64,000 nucleotides of DNA from JADCRZ01 sp031399065 (lineage in GTDB: Bacteria > Bacteroidota > Bacteroidia > Chitinophagales > Chitinophagaceae): NCBI GenBank assembly GCA_031399065.1, contig JANNOM010000021.1:47371-111370 (forward strand), given 5' to 3'. Below, piece by piece: positions 1-7,394 of this stretch. The notes beneath the pieces are model-generated. The model worked only from the letters and a program-made list of their open reading frames with translations. It was not told the DNA's origin and did no database searches. The translations under genes were made by a program, and so were the position numbers. Position 1 is the first letter of the stretch. Each line of letters opens with the position of its first letter.

Positions 1-108
1 AGCGCCGCGGAAGCAGACCGTATATTCAGTATGTTGATGGGCGATGATGTGGCACCGAGAAGGGAATTTATAGAATCACATGCTAAATATGCGCGGCTGG
101 ATATCTAA
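1..108 (+). CDS. gyrB: DNA gyrase subunit B, C-terminal end (partial)
   Basis: Frame 1 runs open from the first base for 35 codons to a TAA stop. The peptide contains the LMGDDVAPRREFIESHA segment that closes the TOPRIM/C-terminal part of GyrB, followed by the usual LDI terminus. GyrB is the ATPase subunit of the type II topoisomerase that introduces negative supercoils. Only the tail is present, so ParE, which has a related C-terminus, is the main alternative; the ending favours GyrB. The 125 bases after the stop hold no clear terminator. Confidence 0.85.
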   Translation, partial: SAAEADRIFSMLMGDDVAPRREFIESHAKYARLDI

Positions 109-134
109 CGGGAAGAGTGCCGGGGAGGCAAAAA

Positions 135-164
135 TTGGCATTTTTAATTTTTTAAGTATCTTGC
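135..164 (+). promoter_or_regulatory. Weak promoter candidate for the 68-aa protein
   Basis: TTGG at 135-138 is followed after about 18 bases by TATCTTGC at 157-164, a partial match to the Bacteroidota TTG / TAnnTTTG pair. It would give a leader of about 65 nt before the ATG at 234. The -7 match is imperfect, so this is tentative. Confidence 0.3.
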
Positions 165-233
165 TCCCATTATAAGACGCCTGCGGATGAGTTCCGAAGC
201 GGATTTTACTAACCAATTTAAAAATATTTACTT

Positions 234-440
234 ATGTCTGACGCAGCACAAATCACCGCATACAATGTAAAAACAAAGGAAAAAAACGTTCCAATGTTAG
301 ATGCAGTGATCTCTAAAACAGCCCGTGGCGGTTATATGGCCCAGGGAAATGACGGTAAAGGAAACAAGTTAACCACTATGCTGGGTGAAGAAAAAGCACT
401 GGCAGCTATTAAAGCCGGTACTGCAAAGCAAGGTTGGTAA
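234..440 (+). CDS. Small conserved-looking protein of unknown function, 68 aa
   Basis: A short ORF with an ATG start lies between gyrB and a clear terminator at 502-552, so it looks like a real single-gene unit. The protein is soluble with no signal peptide or membrane segment. Its middle (residues 24-45) is rich in Gly, Lys and Thr (ISKTARGGYMAQGNDGKGNK) and the C-terminal half looks helical (GEEKALAAIKAG). I do not recognise a named domain. Coding is supported by normal codon use and the dedicated terminator, not by a family match. Confidence 0.7.
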   Translation: MSDAAQITAYNVKTKEKNVPMLDAVISKTARGGYMAQGNDGKGNKLTTMLGEEKALAAIKAGTAKQGW

Positions 441-501
441 GCATTTAATATATTCAGGGCGCGCCGTATAGCTCGCCTTAATTCATTTGCCATATATCAG
501 A

Positions 502-552
502 CCCTATGTCCGAAAGAATCAACTGATTTTCTCAGCCATAGGGGTTTTTTAT
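502..552 (+). terminator. Rho-independent terminator after the 68-aa gene
   Basis: CCCTATG (502-508) pairs with CATAGGG (537-543). The interior GAAAGAATCA / TGATTTTC can extend the stem with a bulge. A run of T follows at 545-550. There is no T run on the opposite strand, so it serves the rightward gene, not serS. Confidence 0.7.
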
Positions 553-688
553 TACGGATGATTAAGAATGTACGTTCCTCAAACATCGTTTGCTCACCAA
601 CAGCATTTCCCTTTTCATTCAGCTACTGATACAACACCCTTCTGATTGTATTCATTCAGGCGAAACAAAGAACCTTACCGGTAAACAC

Positions 689-1957
689 TTACGAGATAGC
701 GTTAGCTTTGAAGTATGGATAAAGCACATGCGGAATCAGGACACCTTCCGGAGTTTGATTGTTTTCAAGCAGGCAGGCCAGTATTCGCGGCAAAGCCAGT
801 GAACTTCCATTGAGTGTGTGTACCAGTTGAATCTTACCCTGGCTGTCTTTAAAACGGATCTTCATCCGGTTGGCCTGGAAGGATTCGAAGTTGGAGACGG
901 AACTCACTTCCAGCCATTTATCCTGTGCCGCACTGTACACTTCAAAGTCGTAGGTAAGAGCCGAAGTAAAGCTCATATCCCCCCCGCATAGTTTCAGAAT
1001 GCGATACGGTAATTCCAGCGTATTCAGCAATTTTTCCACATGTGCCACCATCTCTTCCAGTACCTCGTAACTGGTTGCCGGGTTGGCTAACTGCACGATC
1101 TCTACTTTTTCAAACTGGTGCACGCGGTTAAGCCCCCGTACATCCGCTCCAAAGCTGCCGGCTTCCCTGCGAAAGCAGGGAGAATAGGCGGTCATTTTAA
1201 CCGGCAGTTCCGTTTCTTTCAGTATTACATCGCGGTAGATATTGGTGACCGGTACTTCCGAAGTAGGGATCAGATAAAAATTGTCGGCGGGCATATAATA
1301 CATTTGTCCTTCCTTATCCGGCAGGGAGCCTGTACCATAGGCGGACGCTTCATTCACCATAAAAGGCGGAAGGTATTCCATGTATCCTGCCTCCGTATTA
1401 TAATCCAGGAAATACTGTACCAGGGCGCGCTGCAATTTCGCTCCCCGTCCTTTATAAAGCGGGAACCCGCTACCAGTAATCTTCGCACCCGTTTCAAAAT
1501 CCACGATATCGTATTTTTTGATCAGATCCCAGTGCGGAACCGAACCGGGAGGCAATACCGGTTTGGAACCTCCTTCCCTTACCACCACGTTATCGGCGGG
1601 TGTTTTGCCGGGGGGCACCTGTCCGGAAGGCAGATTGGGCAACTGCACCAGTATGTCATGGATCGATTGCTCCAGCTCGTTTAGCGCTTCCGTATCCGTT
1701 ATTTTATCATTGAACCGTTTTACTTCCGCTTTCTTTTGTTCCGCTTCCTCCTTTTTACCTTCTTTCATTAATAAACCGATCTCTTTGGAGAGGCTGTTTA
1801 CCTTCGACAGCCATTCTTCTTTTTCCGCCTGGAGCTTTTTCCGCTGATCGTCCAGCGTTATTACCTGGTCTACCAGTTCCGTGTGTTTAAAAAATTTAAA
1901 AGAAAGCCTTTCCTTAACCAGCTCCTTATTCTGCCGTAAAAAGGGAACCTGTAGCAT
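689..1957 (-). CDS. serS: Serine--tRNA ligase
   Basis: Class II aminoacyl-tRNA synthetase that charges tRNA-Ser. The 422-aa protein has the long N-terminal coiled-coil arm (about residues 30-100, rich in Lys/Glu), then motif 2 (CFRREAGSFGADVRGLNRVH) and motif 3 (NGSSLALPRILACLLENNQ). Length is typical for the family. The frame stays open to 2005, but the start is placed at the ATG at 1957. The peptide MLQVPFLRQNKE matches the usual SerRS start, and a TATCTTTG promoter element (1984-1977) lies inside the longer frame. It is a single gene diverging from the 115-aa unknown gene. Confidence 0.96.
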   Translation of the reverse strand: MLQVPFLRQNKELVKERLSFKFFKHTELVDQVITLDDQRKKLQAEKEEWLSKVNSLSKEIGLLMKEGKKEEAEQKKAEVKRFNDKITDTEALNELEQSIHDILVQLPNLPSGQVPPGKTPADNVVVREGGSKPVLPPGSVPHWDLIKKYDIVDFETGAKITGSGFPLYKGRGAKLQRALVQYFLDYNTEAGYMEYLPPFMVNEASAYGTGSLPDKEGQMYYMPADNFYLIPTSEVPVTNIYRDVILKETELPVKMTAYSPCFRREAGSFGADVRGLNRVHQFEKVEIVQLANPATSYEVLEEMVAHVEKLLNTLELPYRILKLCGGDMSFTSALTYDFEVYSAAQDKWLEVSSVSNFESFQANRMKIRFKDSQGKIQLVHTLNGSSLALPRILACLLENNQTPEGVLIPHVLYPYFKANAIS

Positions 1958-1976
1958 GTGCTTGAAATTTTGGCGG

Positions 1977-1984
1977 CAAAGATA
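1977..1984 (-). promoter_or_regulatory. -7 promoter element of serS
   Basis: On the minus strand this reads TATCTTTG, an exact match to TAnnTTTG. Transcription would start near 1972, giving a leader of about 15 nt before the ATG at 1957. Confidence 0.6.
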
Positions 1985-2043
1985 AACAGGATTTACCTGA
2001 TTCACCTATTTGCATAAATGAGGAAGGTAATACCAACGCTGAC

Positions 2044-2051
2044 TATCTTTG
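2044..2051 (+). promoter_or_regulatory. -7 promoter element, nearly touching the start codon
   Basis: TATCTTTG matches TAnnTTTG exactly and ends 4 bases before the ATG at 2056. A second in-frame ATG is at 2059. The predicted transcription start (about 2055-2058) implies a leaderless or almost leaderless mRNA. Confidence 0.55.
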
Positions 2052-2055
2052 CAGC

Positions 2056-2403
2056 ATGATGAATGTTGCAGACGATTTACAACAGCGTTGGTGGAACCTG
2101 GAGGCCAAACTGGTAGAGCGGTTTGGTAAAAAGCCTGATATGGAAGCCATCCTTTTTCTTATAGGCGTTCAGGAGTCGGGCGATCTGCGTGCTAAATTTT
2201 CCAAAGAACAGAAACAGGACCTGATGCATGTGGCGGTATGTACCCTGTTATCTGCCAGCGGCTATTATGAGCTGGAAGGCACCGATGAAGATGGCTGGCC
2301 GCATTTTAAACAGTTGAAAGCAATGCCAGCACTCAATGTTACCGAACAGGAGAATTTTTTGAAAGATCATGTGCTTCTTTATTTTGAAACACATGGATTT
2401 TAA
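2056..2403 (+). CDS. Unknown protein, 115 aa
   Basis: A soluble acidic protein with no signal peptide or membrane segment that I could not assign to a family. It is rich in aromatic residues (LQQRWWNLEAKLVERFGKK near the N-terminus, YYELEG in the middle, LLYFETHGF at the end). Start is ATG at 2056 or the adjacent ATG at 2059; the promoter position makes the second plausible. It lies 43 bases upstream of gcvH, which has its own promoter element, so the two may be separate units. Coding is supported by the exact promoter upstream and clean codon use. Confidence 0.75.
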   Translation: MMNVADDLQQRWWNLEAKLVERFGKKPDMEAILFLIGVQESGDLRAKFSKEQKQDLMHVAVCTLLSASGYYELEGTDEDGWPHFKQLKAMPALNVTEQENFLKDHVLLYFETHGF

Positions 2404-2416
2404 CGCGTTTTTTTAG

Positions 2417-2425
2417 TAACCTTTG
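2417..2425 (+). promoter_or_regulatory. Promoter element of gcvH
   Basis: TAACCTTTG resembles TAnnTTTG with one extra base (AACCTTTG in strict register). It lies 21 bases before the gcvH ATG at 2447. Confidence 0.4.
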
Positions 2426-2446
2426 TACACAATAAATTAAGTCAAT

Positions 2447-2824
2447 ATGAATTTGCCGGAAAGCCTGCGGTATACGAAAGATCACGAATGGATTAAACTG
2501 GAAGGAAATATCGCCACCATCGGCATTACCGATTTTGCCCAGAGCGAACTGGGTGATATCGTTTTCGTGGAAATCGAGACGGTGGGTAAGCCCCTGGAAG
2601 CGAACGCGGTATTCGGGAGCGTAGAAGCGGTTAAAACGGTCAGCGACTTGTTTCTACCTGTTGCCGGCACCATCAATGAAGTGAATGCCGCCCTTGGAGG
2701 CACCCCGGAGCTGGTTAACAGTGATCCTTACGGGGAGGGATGGATGGTAAAAATGACCGTCAACGATCCGGCCGATGTGGAGAAACTGCTGGATTCAGCC
2801 GCCTATAAGGCGGTGGTCGCATAA
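2447..2824 (+). CDS. gcvH: Glycine cleavage system H protein
   Basis: Lipoyl carrier protein of the glycine cleavage complex. It shuttles the aminomethyl group between the P, T and L proteins. The 125-aa length is typical. The opening YTKDHEWIKLEG and the lipoylation segment SVEAVKTVSD, with Lys63 as the attachment residue, are diagnostic. The C-terminal SDPYGEGWMVKM is also conserved. The other glycine cleavage genes are not in the window. A terminator follows at 2869-2894. Confidence 0.97.
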   Translation: MNLPESLRYTKDHEWIKLEGNIATIGITDFAQSELGDIVFVEIETVGKPLEANAVFGSVEAVKTVSDLFLPVAGTINEVNAALGGTPELVNSDPYGEGWMVKMTVNDPADVEKLLDSAAYKAVVA

Positions 2825-2868
2825 TCTTGCGGATTAAAAAACTATTAGAATTAATTTCACGTATATAG

Positions 2869-2894
2869 AAGAGTGCTGCCTGATCACTCTTTTA
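2869..2894 (+). terminator. Terminator-like hairpin after gcvH
   Basis: AAGAGTG (2869-2875) pairs with CACTCTT (2885-2891) around a 9-nt loop, followed by a short T-rich tail (TTTATCC). The T tract is weak but the position between gcvH and the sigma factor gene fits. Confidence 0.55.
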
Positions 2895-2929
2895 TCCTTA
2901 AATTGTGATCAAACTACTGATAAATACAT

Positions 2930-3472
2930 TTGGGAACAGCCACTACATATACCGAATTTGAACTCGTCTCTTCGCTAAAAGGCCAGAACGCTAAGGCCTT
3001 CAGCTACCTGTACGACAATTATTCCGGGGCACTTTACAGCATTATCAGCCAGATCGTTCCAGACGAGGAGCTGGCGAGCGATGTATTGCAGGAAGTGTTC
3101 GTGAATATCTGGAAAAAAATAGAAACCTACGATCCAGTTAAAGGCAGATTATTTACCTGGATGCTAAATATAGCCCGAAACCTATCCATTGATACCATAC
3201 GGTCTAAAGCTTATCAGAACAGCCAGAAGAACAGGGAACTTCCCGCTTCTGAGTTGCTGATACCGGGAGGTTTTGTGATGCAGAATGTAGATAGTATCGG
3301 GTTGAAAAAGGTATTGGGGAAATTAAAAAACGAGTACAGCACCCTGATTGACTTGGCCTATTTTAAAGGCTATACGCATGAGGAAATTGCTGAAATTGAA
3401 AATATTCCATTAGGAACCGTAAAAACAAGAATAAGAACCGCATTAATACAATTAAGAGAACATCTGAAGTGA
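2930..3472 (+). CDS. ECF-type RNA polymerase sigma factor
   Basis: A 180-aa sigma-70 family protein of the extracytoplasmic-function class. Region 2 lies at about residues 20-90 (LYDNYSGALYSI, DVLQEVFVNIWKKI, FTWMLNIARNLSIDTIR). Region 4 lies at about 120-178, with the helix-turn-helix YTHEEIAEIENIPLGTVKTR. The start is TTG at 2930; no ATG gives a complete region 2. It overlaps the next gene by 4 bases (GTGA), the classic arrangement with its anti-sigma factor. It should direct transcription of a stress regulon when released. An exact TACATTTG lies across the start codon, discussed in the findings. Confidence 0.93.
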   Translation: MGTATTYTEFELVSSLKGQNAKAFSYLYDNYSGALYSIISQIVPDEELASDVLQEVFVNIWKKIETYDPVKGRLFTWMLNIARNLSIDTIRSKAYQNSQKNRELPASELLIPGGFVMQNVDSIGLKKVLGKLKNEYSTLIDLAYFKGYTHEEIAEIENIPLGTVKTRIRTALIQLREHLK

Positions 3473-4314
3473 ACTTAGAGGATTACATATCAAGTGGCAT
3501 AGTGGAAAGCTATGTTCTGGGCTTGGCCGACGAAGCCGAACGCGCTGCATTCGAGGAAATGTGCCAACTGCACCCCGAAGTAAAAGCAGCACGGATCTCC
3601 TTCGAAGATGCCCTGGAACTGCATGCATTTCAGAATGTAGCAGCCCCGCCTGAGGGCATAAAGCAATCGCTGTTCAGGCAGTTGGATATTGTTGCCCCGG
3701 ATAGTGAAACACCCATTGTTCCCATTACTACCCCAACTCATTCATCTTATAGCAGTAATACTGCTTTGCCGGGCAATAACAGGCTTAAATACCTGGCGGC
3801 CGCCTCCGTTGTATTACTGGTAGGTAGTGGGATTCTCAATTTTTATTTCTTTGGACAGTATAGAGAATACAGCAACCGCTACACCAACCTGCTGGCATCC
3901 CAGCAGCAAATGGTTAAGAGCAATGAAGCAATGCAGACAAAACTGCAATCGTACCAGGAAGACATCAACCTGGTGACGGATACCAATACACTTATCATCC
4001 GGATGCCGGGTACCAATGTAGCTACCAGCCCCGCACCTTCGAGCCTGGCTACCATCTATTGGAACCAGCAGTCGAAAGACGTTTACGTACGCGTTAACAA
4101 TATGCCCAAACCCTCTGCCGATCGTCAATACCAATTGTGGGCACTGGTGGATGGCAAGCCCGTAGACGCAGGGGTATTTGATGTAAACGACAACAGCGTT
4201 ACGGTAAAAATGAAAAATATATCCCGCGCCCAGGCATTTGCCGTTACATTGGAAAAGAAAGGGGGAAGTGCTTCTCCTACCATGGAACAGTTATATGTGC
4301 TGGGTAAAGTATAA
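3469..4314 (+). CDS. Membrane anti-sigma factor, RskA-like
   Basis: Translationally coupled to the ECF sigma gene (GTG start inside the sigma stop, 4-base overlap), 281 aa. The N-terminal 70 residues form an acidic, helical region expected to bind the sigma factor. Residues 107-128 form one membrane segment (YLAAASVVLLVGSGILNFYFF). A short coiled coil follows, and then a C-terminal domain with the anti-sigma-K/RskA pattern (NNMPKPSADRQYQLWALVDG). The likely role is to hold the sigma factor at the inner membrane and release it on an envelope signal. The function is inferred from family and arrangement. Confidence 0.88.
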   Translation: MNLEDYISSGIVESYVLGLADEAERAAFEEMCQLHPEVKAARISFEDALELHAFQNVAAPPEGIKQSLFRQLDIVAPDSETPIVPITTPTHSSYSSNTALPGNNRLKYLAAASVVLLVGSGILNFYFFGQYREYSNRYTNLLASQQQMVKSNEAMQTKLQSYQEDINLVTDTNTLIIRMPGTNVATSPAPSSLATIYWNQQSKDVYVRVNNMPKPSADRQYQLWALVDGKPVDAGVFDVNDNSVTVKMKNISRAQAFAVTLEKKGGSASPTMEQLYVLGKV

Positions 4315-4716
4315 ATGATATTGAAACGTTTATTTAGTAAGATATATACACCGCTTGCCTGGACACTTTTTATCCAGGTTTTGTTTTTTACGCCCGGTAC
4401 TTCCCTTCCCTCGCCTGGTATATTTGCCGGTTTCGAAAACTTCGATAAGGTAATTCATTTCCTTTTCTTCACTGGTTTCGTTGGTCTTTGGTGCTACTAC
4501 TTTTTCCATGCACGCCCTGCTTTCCGGTTTCTTAAAATCACCTTTTTTGTCATCTGGCTTATTGCTGCCGTCAATGGAATTGTGGTGGAATATATCCAGT
4601 TCTATTACATCCCATTCCGCAGTTTCGACAAAGGAGATATTATTGCCGACATCCTCGGGGCTTCCTTCATGTATGGCTTATGCAATATTTTCCTGTTAAA
4701 AGAAAGTCGTACGTAA
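4315..4716 (+). CDS. VanZ-like family membrane protein
   Basis: A 133-aa protein with about four membrane segments. It has the VanZ-like pattern: FDKVIHFLFF near residue 45, then a late segment with VEYIQ and a polar FRSFDKGDIIADILGA motif. VanZ itself gives low-level teicoplanin resistance, but most VanZ-like proteins have no known function. The ATG directly follows the anti-sigma stop (no gap), so it is the third gene of the sigma operon and may be an envelope-related partner. No terminator on the plus strand follows. Confidence 0.85.
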   Translation: MILKRLFSKIYTPLAWTLFIQVLFFTPGTSLPSPGIFAGFENFDKVIHFLFFTGFVGLWCYYFFHARPAFRFLKITFFVIWLIAAVNGIVVEYIQFYYIPFRSFDKGDIIADILGASFMYGLCNIFLLKESRT

Positions 4717-4725
4717 AAAAGTCAT

Positions 4726-4834
4726 AAAAAAAGCCCCTGTGGAAACAGGGGCCGTAACCAAAACTAACTGCCTATGAGAAAATTGACTGCTTGAGTGAGT
4801 CAATATAGAAAGACGTTGTAATAACAGATAACTA
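4726..4834 (-). ncRNA. Candidate small RNA, possible divergent member of the family at 16070 and 35610
   Basis: On the minus strand a strong terminator lies at 4752-4733 (GCCCCTGT, loop TTCC, ACAGGGGC), followed by seven T. No gene reads into it closely: prfA ends 345 bases upstream. Upstream of the hairpin the strand reads TCATAGG (minus-strand order) about 20 nt before the stem, then a T-rich spacer and TTACGG, echoing the order of elements in the two related RNAs. A further hairpin, ATTGACT / AGTCAAT, lies at about 4803-4781. A TTGGCA-type promoter is at 4860-4844. Length would be about 108 nt. The terminator is solid; kinship to the other two is tentative. Confidence 0.45.
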
Positions 4835-4843
4835 ATAATAACT

Positions 4844-4860
4844 AACAAAACAAATGCCAA
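4844..4860 (-). promoter_or_regulatory. Sigma-54-like promoter for the candidate RNA
   Basis: On the minus strand TTGGCAT is followed by N5 and TTGT. The -24 half (TTGGCA) is perfect; the -12 half has GT instead of the usual GC. GG and GT are separated by exactly 10 bases. Transcription would start near 4834. Confidence 0.35.
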
Positions 4861-5096
4861 CCATATGACCGGTTTTGGGGATATTTGTTTAATCAAGAAC
4901 GCAAAAAATTAAAAGATCTTATTTGATAACTAAAAGTTAAGCAAATTTCTAATATATTGATAAGAAAGCCTCCACATTTATTTTTATTAACGGAACTATA
5001 ACAAATTATCATCTAACCTACGCTTCTGAATATATAATCTAATGTTTGTACGTTGATATATTTCCTCAAACACAGGGATACAATCCCAATAGTTGA
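4861..5096. other. AT-rich spacer between the candidate RNA and prfA
   Basis: This stretch is strongly AT-rich and has no ORF I would support and no convincing hairpin with a T tract. prfA therefore has no obvious terminator of its own before the one at 4752-4733. Confidence 0.5.
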
Positions 5097-6158
5097 TTAT
5101 TCCTTTACCATTTTTTCTGCGTTCTCCGCAAATTGGAGAGCTTCTATAAACTCCTGCACGTCTCCGTTCAATACATCATCCAGGTTATAGACCGTTAATC
5201 CTATACGATGATCTGTAACGCGTCCCTGCGGATAGTTATAGGTTCTTATCTTGGCACTCCGGTCGCCGGTGCTTACCAGGCTCTTACGTTTATGTGAAAT
5301 GGCTTCTTCCGCTTTGCGCACTTCTTCATCATATAAACGTGTGCGAAGCATATCCATGGCTTTTTCGCGGTTACCCAACTGGCTGCGCTCTGTTTGGCAC
5401 ACTACCGTAATGCCCGTAGGTTTATGCGTAAGGAATACCTTGGTCTCCACCTTATTCACGTTTTGTCCGCCGGCACCGCCGCTGCGCGCCGTTTCCATTT
5501 TTACGTCACTTTCTTTAAGTTCAAAATCTATTTCTTCTGCCTCGGGCATCACGGCTACGGTAGCCGCGCTGGTATGCACCCGCCCGCTGGCCTCCGTATC
5601 GGGTACCCGCTGCACGCGATGTACTCCGCTCTCGAATTTAAGAGTGCCATATACATCATCGCCCGTTACTTCTACCTGTACTTCCTTGTAACCTCCTGCC
5701 GTGCCTTCGCTTTCGCTAAGCAGTGCCGTCTTCCATCCTTTCTTTTCGCAGTATTTCAGGTACATCCTCAGCAGGTTGCCTGCAAACAGGGAAGCTTCAT
5801 CGCCACCGGTGCCTGCCCGTATTTCCAGTATCGCATTCTTTTCGTCGTACGGATCTTTTGGTATCAGCATCTTTCGGATCTCTGCCTCCATCGCCTCTTT
5901 GCGTTCTTCCAGTCCGGCGGCTTCCATCTTGGCCAGTTCGCGCAGTTCCTCATCATCCCCGTTCAATGCCTCCCTATTGAAATCCACATCTCCCAGCAGG
6001 GCCAGGTAAGCCCGGTATAGATTAACTATTTTCTCCAGGCTCCGGTACTCCTTACTCATCGCCCCGAATTTTTTATTATCACTCACAATCTCCGGGTTAG
6101 AAAGCGCCACTCCCAAATCCCCGAACCTGGCATTAATAGCCTCTAATTTGTCTAACAT
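5097..6158 (-). CDS. prfA: Peptide chain release factor 1
   Basis: Recognises UAA and UAG in the ribosomal A site and triggers peptide release. The 353-aa length is typical. The universal GGQ loop is present (RSGGAGGQNVNKVET), as is the preceding RVQRVPDTEASGRVHTS segment. The anticodon-like tripeptide region lies in the middle domain. The ATG at 6158 lies just beyond a TAATTTTG promoter element (6185-6178). That element is part of a perfect palindrome shared with the opposite gene. It is a single gene. Confidence 0.97.
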   Translation of the reverse strand: MLDKLEAINARFGDLGVALSNPEIVSDNKKFGAMSKEYRSLEKIVNLYRAYLALLGDVDFNREALNGDDEELRELAKMEAAGLEERKEAMEAEIRKMLIPKDPYDEKNAILEIRAGTGGDEASLFAGNLLRMYLKYCEKKGWKTALLSESEGTAGGYKEVQVEVTGDDVYGTLKFESGVHRVQRVPDTEASGRVHTSAATVAVMPEAEEIDFELKESDVKMETARSGGAGGQNVNKVETKVFLTHKPTGITVVCQTERSQLGNREKAMDMLRTRLYDEEVRKAEEAISHKRKSLVSTGDRSAKIRTYNYPQGRVTDHRIGLTVYNLDDVLNGDVQEFIEALQFAENAEKMVKE

Positions 6159-6163
6159 TACCT

Positions 6164-6186
6164 TTAATTTTGCCGGGCAAAATTAA
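6164..6186. promoter_or_regulatory. Palindrome carrying interlocked divergent -7 elements
   Basis: TTAATTTTGCC (6164-6174), one central G (6175), GGCAAAATTAA (6176-6186): an 11-1-11 perfect inverted repeat. Each arm contains an exact TAATTTTG. The plus copy (6165-6172) serves the amidohydrolase gene; the minus copy (6185-6178) serves prfA. The two transcription starts would fall within a few bases of each other, so the promoters should exclude one another. Confidence 0.6.
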
Positions 6187-6202
6187 CTTATTCAACCGTC
6201 AA

Positions 6203-7375
6203 ATGGCATATAGAAAATTTAAAGCAGACTATTTATTTACCGGTCATGAACTGCTCGATAAAAACCATGTACTTATTACAGATGAAGAAGGTACCATTGC
6301 AGATGTGGTAATGCTCGAAGAAGCAGGAGACGAAGTAAGAACGCTGAGTGGTATCCTTTCGCCCGGCTTGGTTAACTGCCACTGCCACCTGGAATTGAGT
6401 CATTTAAAAGATGTGATTCCGCCTCATACGGGGCTTATCGACTTCCTTTGCTCCGTAGTTACCAAACGCAACTTCGATCCGGCAATGATCCAGGAAGCCA
6501 TACTAAAAGCCGAAGAAGAAATGTACCGCAACGGCATAGTGGCCGTAGGCGATATAGGCAATACTTCCGATACGGCGCTGGTAAAAAGCAGGAGCGATAT
6601 TTACTGGCATAATTTCGTAGAGGTGCTGAGCCTTACCGATTCCAAAGCCGAATCAACCATCGATCATTACCTCCAGGTGCTAAAGCAGTTGCAGAACTCC
6701 GATCCGGGCAGGAAGCATCGAAGCTCCCTTGTGCCGCATGCACCTTATACCGTTAGTGCCAGGAGCTTTGAGCTGATCAACGCGGCTACTGCCGGACAAA
6801 TCATTTCCCTGCACAACCAGGAACACCCGGCGGAGGACGATCTGTATAAAAACGGAGGAGGCGAATACCTTCGGTTATTTAATATCTTCGGAATAACCGA
6901 ATCGCCCTTTCCCGTCACCGGCAAAAGCAGCATACAGTCCGTATTACCCTACTTTAACAACGGTCAAACACTGCTGCTGGTGCATAACACTTCCATGCCG
7001 GAAGAAGATATCCGTTTTGCCGGCGAATATGCCAGCAACCACGCACTTCGTATCGTTTATTGTCTTTGTCCCAACGCCAATCTCTATATCGAAAACAAGA
7101 TGCCTCCGGTAGACCTTCTGATGAATCATAAGGCTGCTATTGTACTAGGAACGGACAGCTATAGCAGCAACTGGCAACTCAGCATCATCAAAGAGGTGGC
7201 CGCCATCCGGGAAGGTATGCCTCATATACCGCTGGATACATTGCTGCAATGGGCTACTATAAATGGAGCGCGCGCATTAGGGAAAGACGATGTACTGGGA
7301 AGTTTTGAGAAGGGTAAAAAGCCCGGTGTGGTTGTAATAGAAGAAGGACTTACCGGGGCAGAAAGGTTGTTATAG
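6203..7375 (+). CDS. Amidohydrolase-superfamily deaminase-like enzyme
   Basis: A 390-aa metal-dependent hydrolase of the cytosine/aminofutalosine deaminase-like branch. The HxH metal motif is in NCHCHLELSH, the next His in PHAPYTVS, another in SLHNQEH, and the late Asp in VLGTDSYSSN. A C-terminal segment (NGARALGKDDVLGSFEKGKKPG) is the composite beta-domain typical of the family. The frame can be opened at a TTG at 6170, but that codon lies inside the -7 element, so the ATG at 6203 is chosen. The substrate cannot be told from sequence; aminodeoxyfutalosine (menaquinone pathway), cytosine-like bases or a related amine are candidates. Confidence 0.8.
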   Translation: MAYRKFKADYLFTGHELLDKNHVLITDEEGTIADVVMLEEAGDEVRTLSGILSPGLVNCHCHLELSHLKDVIPPHTGLIDFLCSVVTKRNFDPAMIQEAILKAEEEMYRNGIVAVGDIGNTSDTALVKSRSDIYWHNFVEVLSLTDSKAESTIDHYLQVLKQLQNSDPGRKHRSSLVPHAPYTVSARSFELINAATAGQIISLHNQEHPAEDDLYKNGGGEYLRLFNIFGITESPFPVTGKSSIQSVLPYFNNGQTLLLVHNTSMPEEDIRFAGEYASNHALRIVYCLCPNANLYIENKMPPVDLLMNHKAAIVLGTDSYSSNWQLSIIKEVAAIREGMPHIPLDTLLQWATINGARALGKDDVLGSFEKGKKPGVVVIEEGLTGAERLL

Positions 7376-7394
7376 GAAGTTCTTGATTATACCG

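Noticed and set aside
135..141. TTGGCAT here and at 17276-17282 looks like a sigma-54 -24 half-site
   Set aside because: No TTGC or TTGT lies at the required 10-base spacing in either place.
590..802. Plus-strand frame of 70 codons between the terminator and serS
   Set aside because: It runs into the serS 3' end on the opposite strand, has no promoter element and no protein-like composition.
4696..4896. Minus-strand 66-codon frame with a hydrophobic stretch
   Set aside because: It runs through the terminator hairpin and overlaps the end of the VanZ-like gene; codon use is poor and the non-coding interpretation is better.
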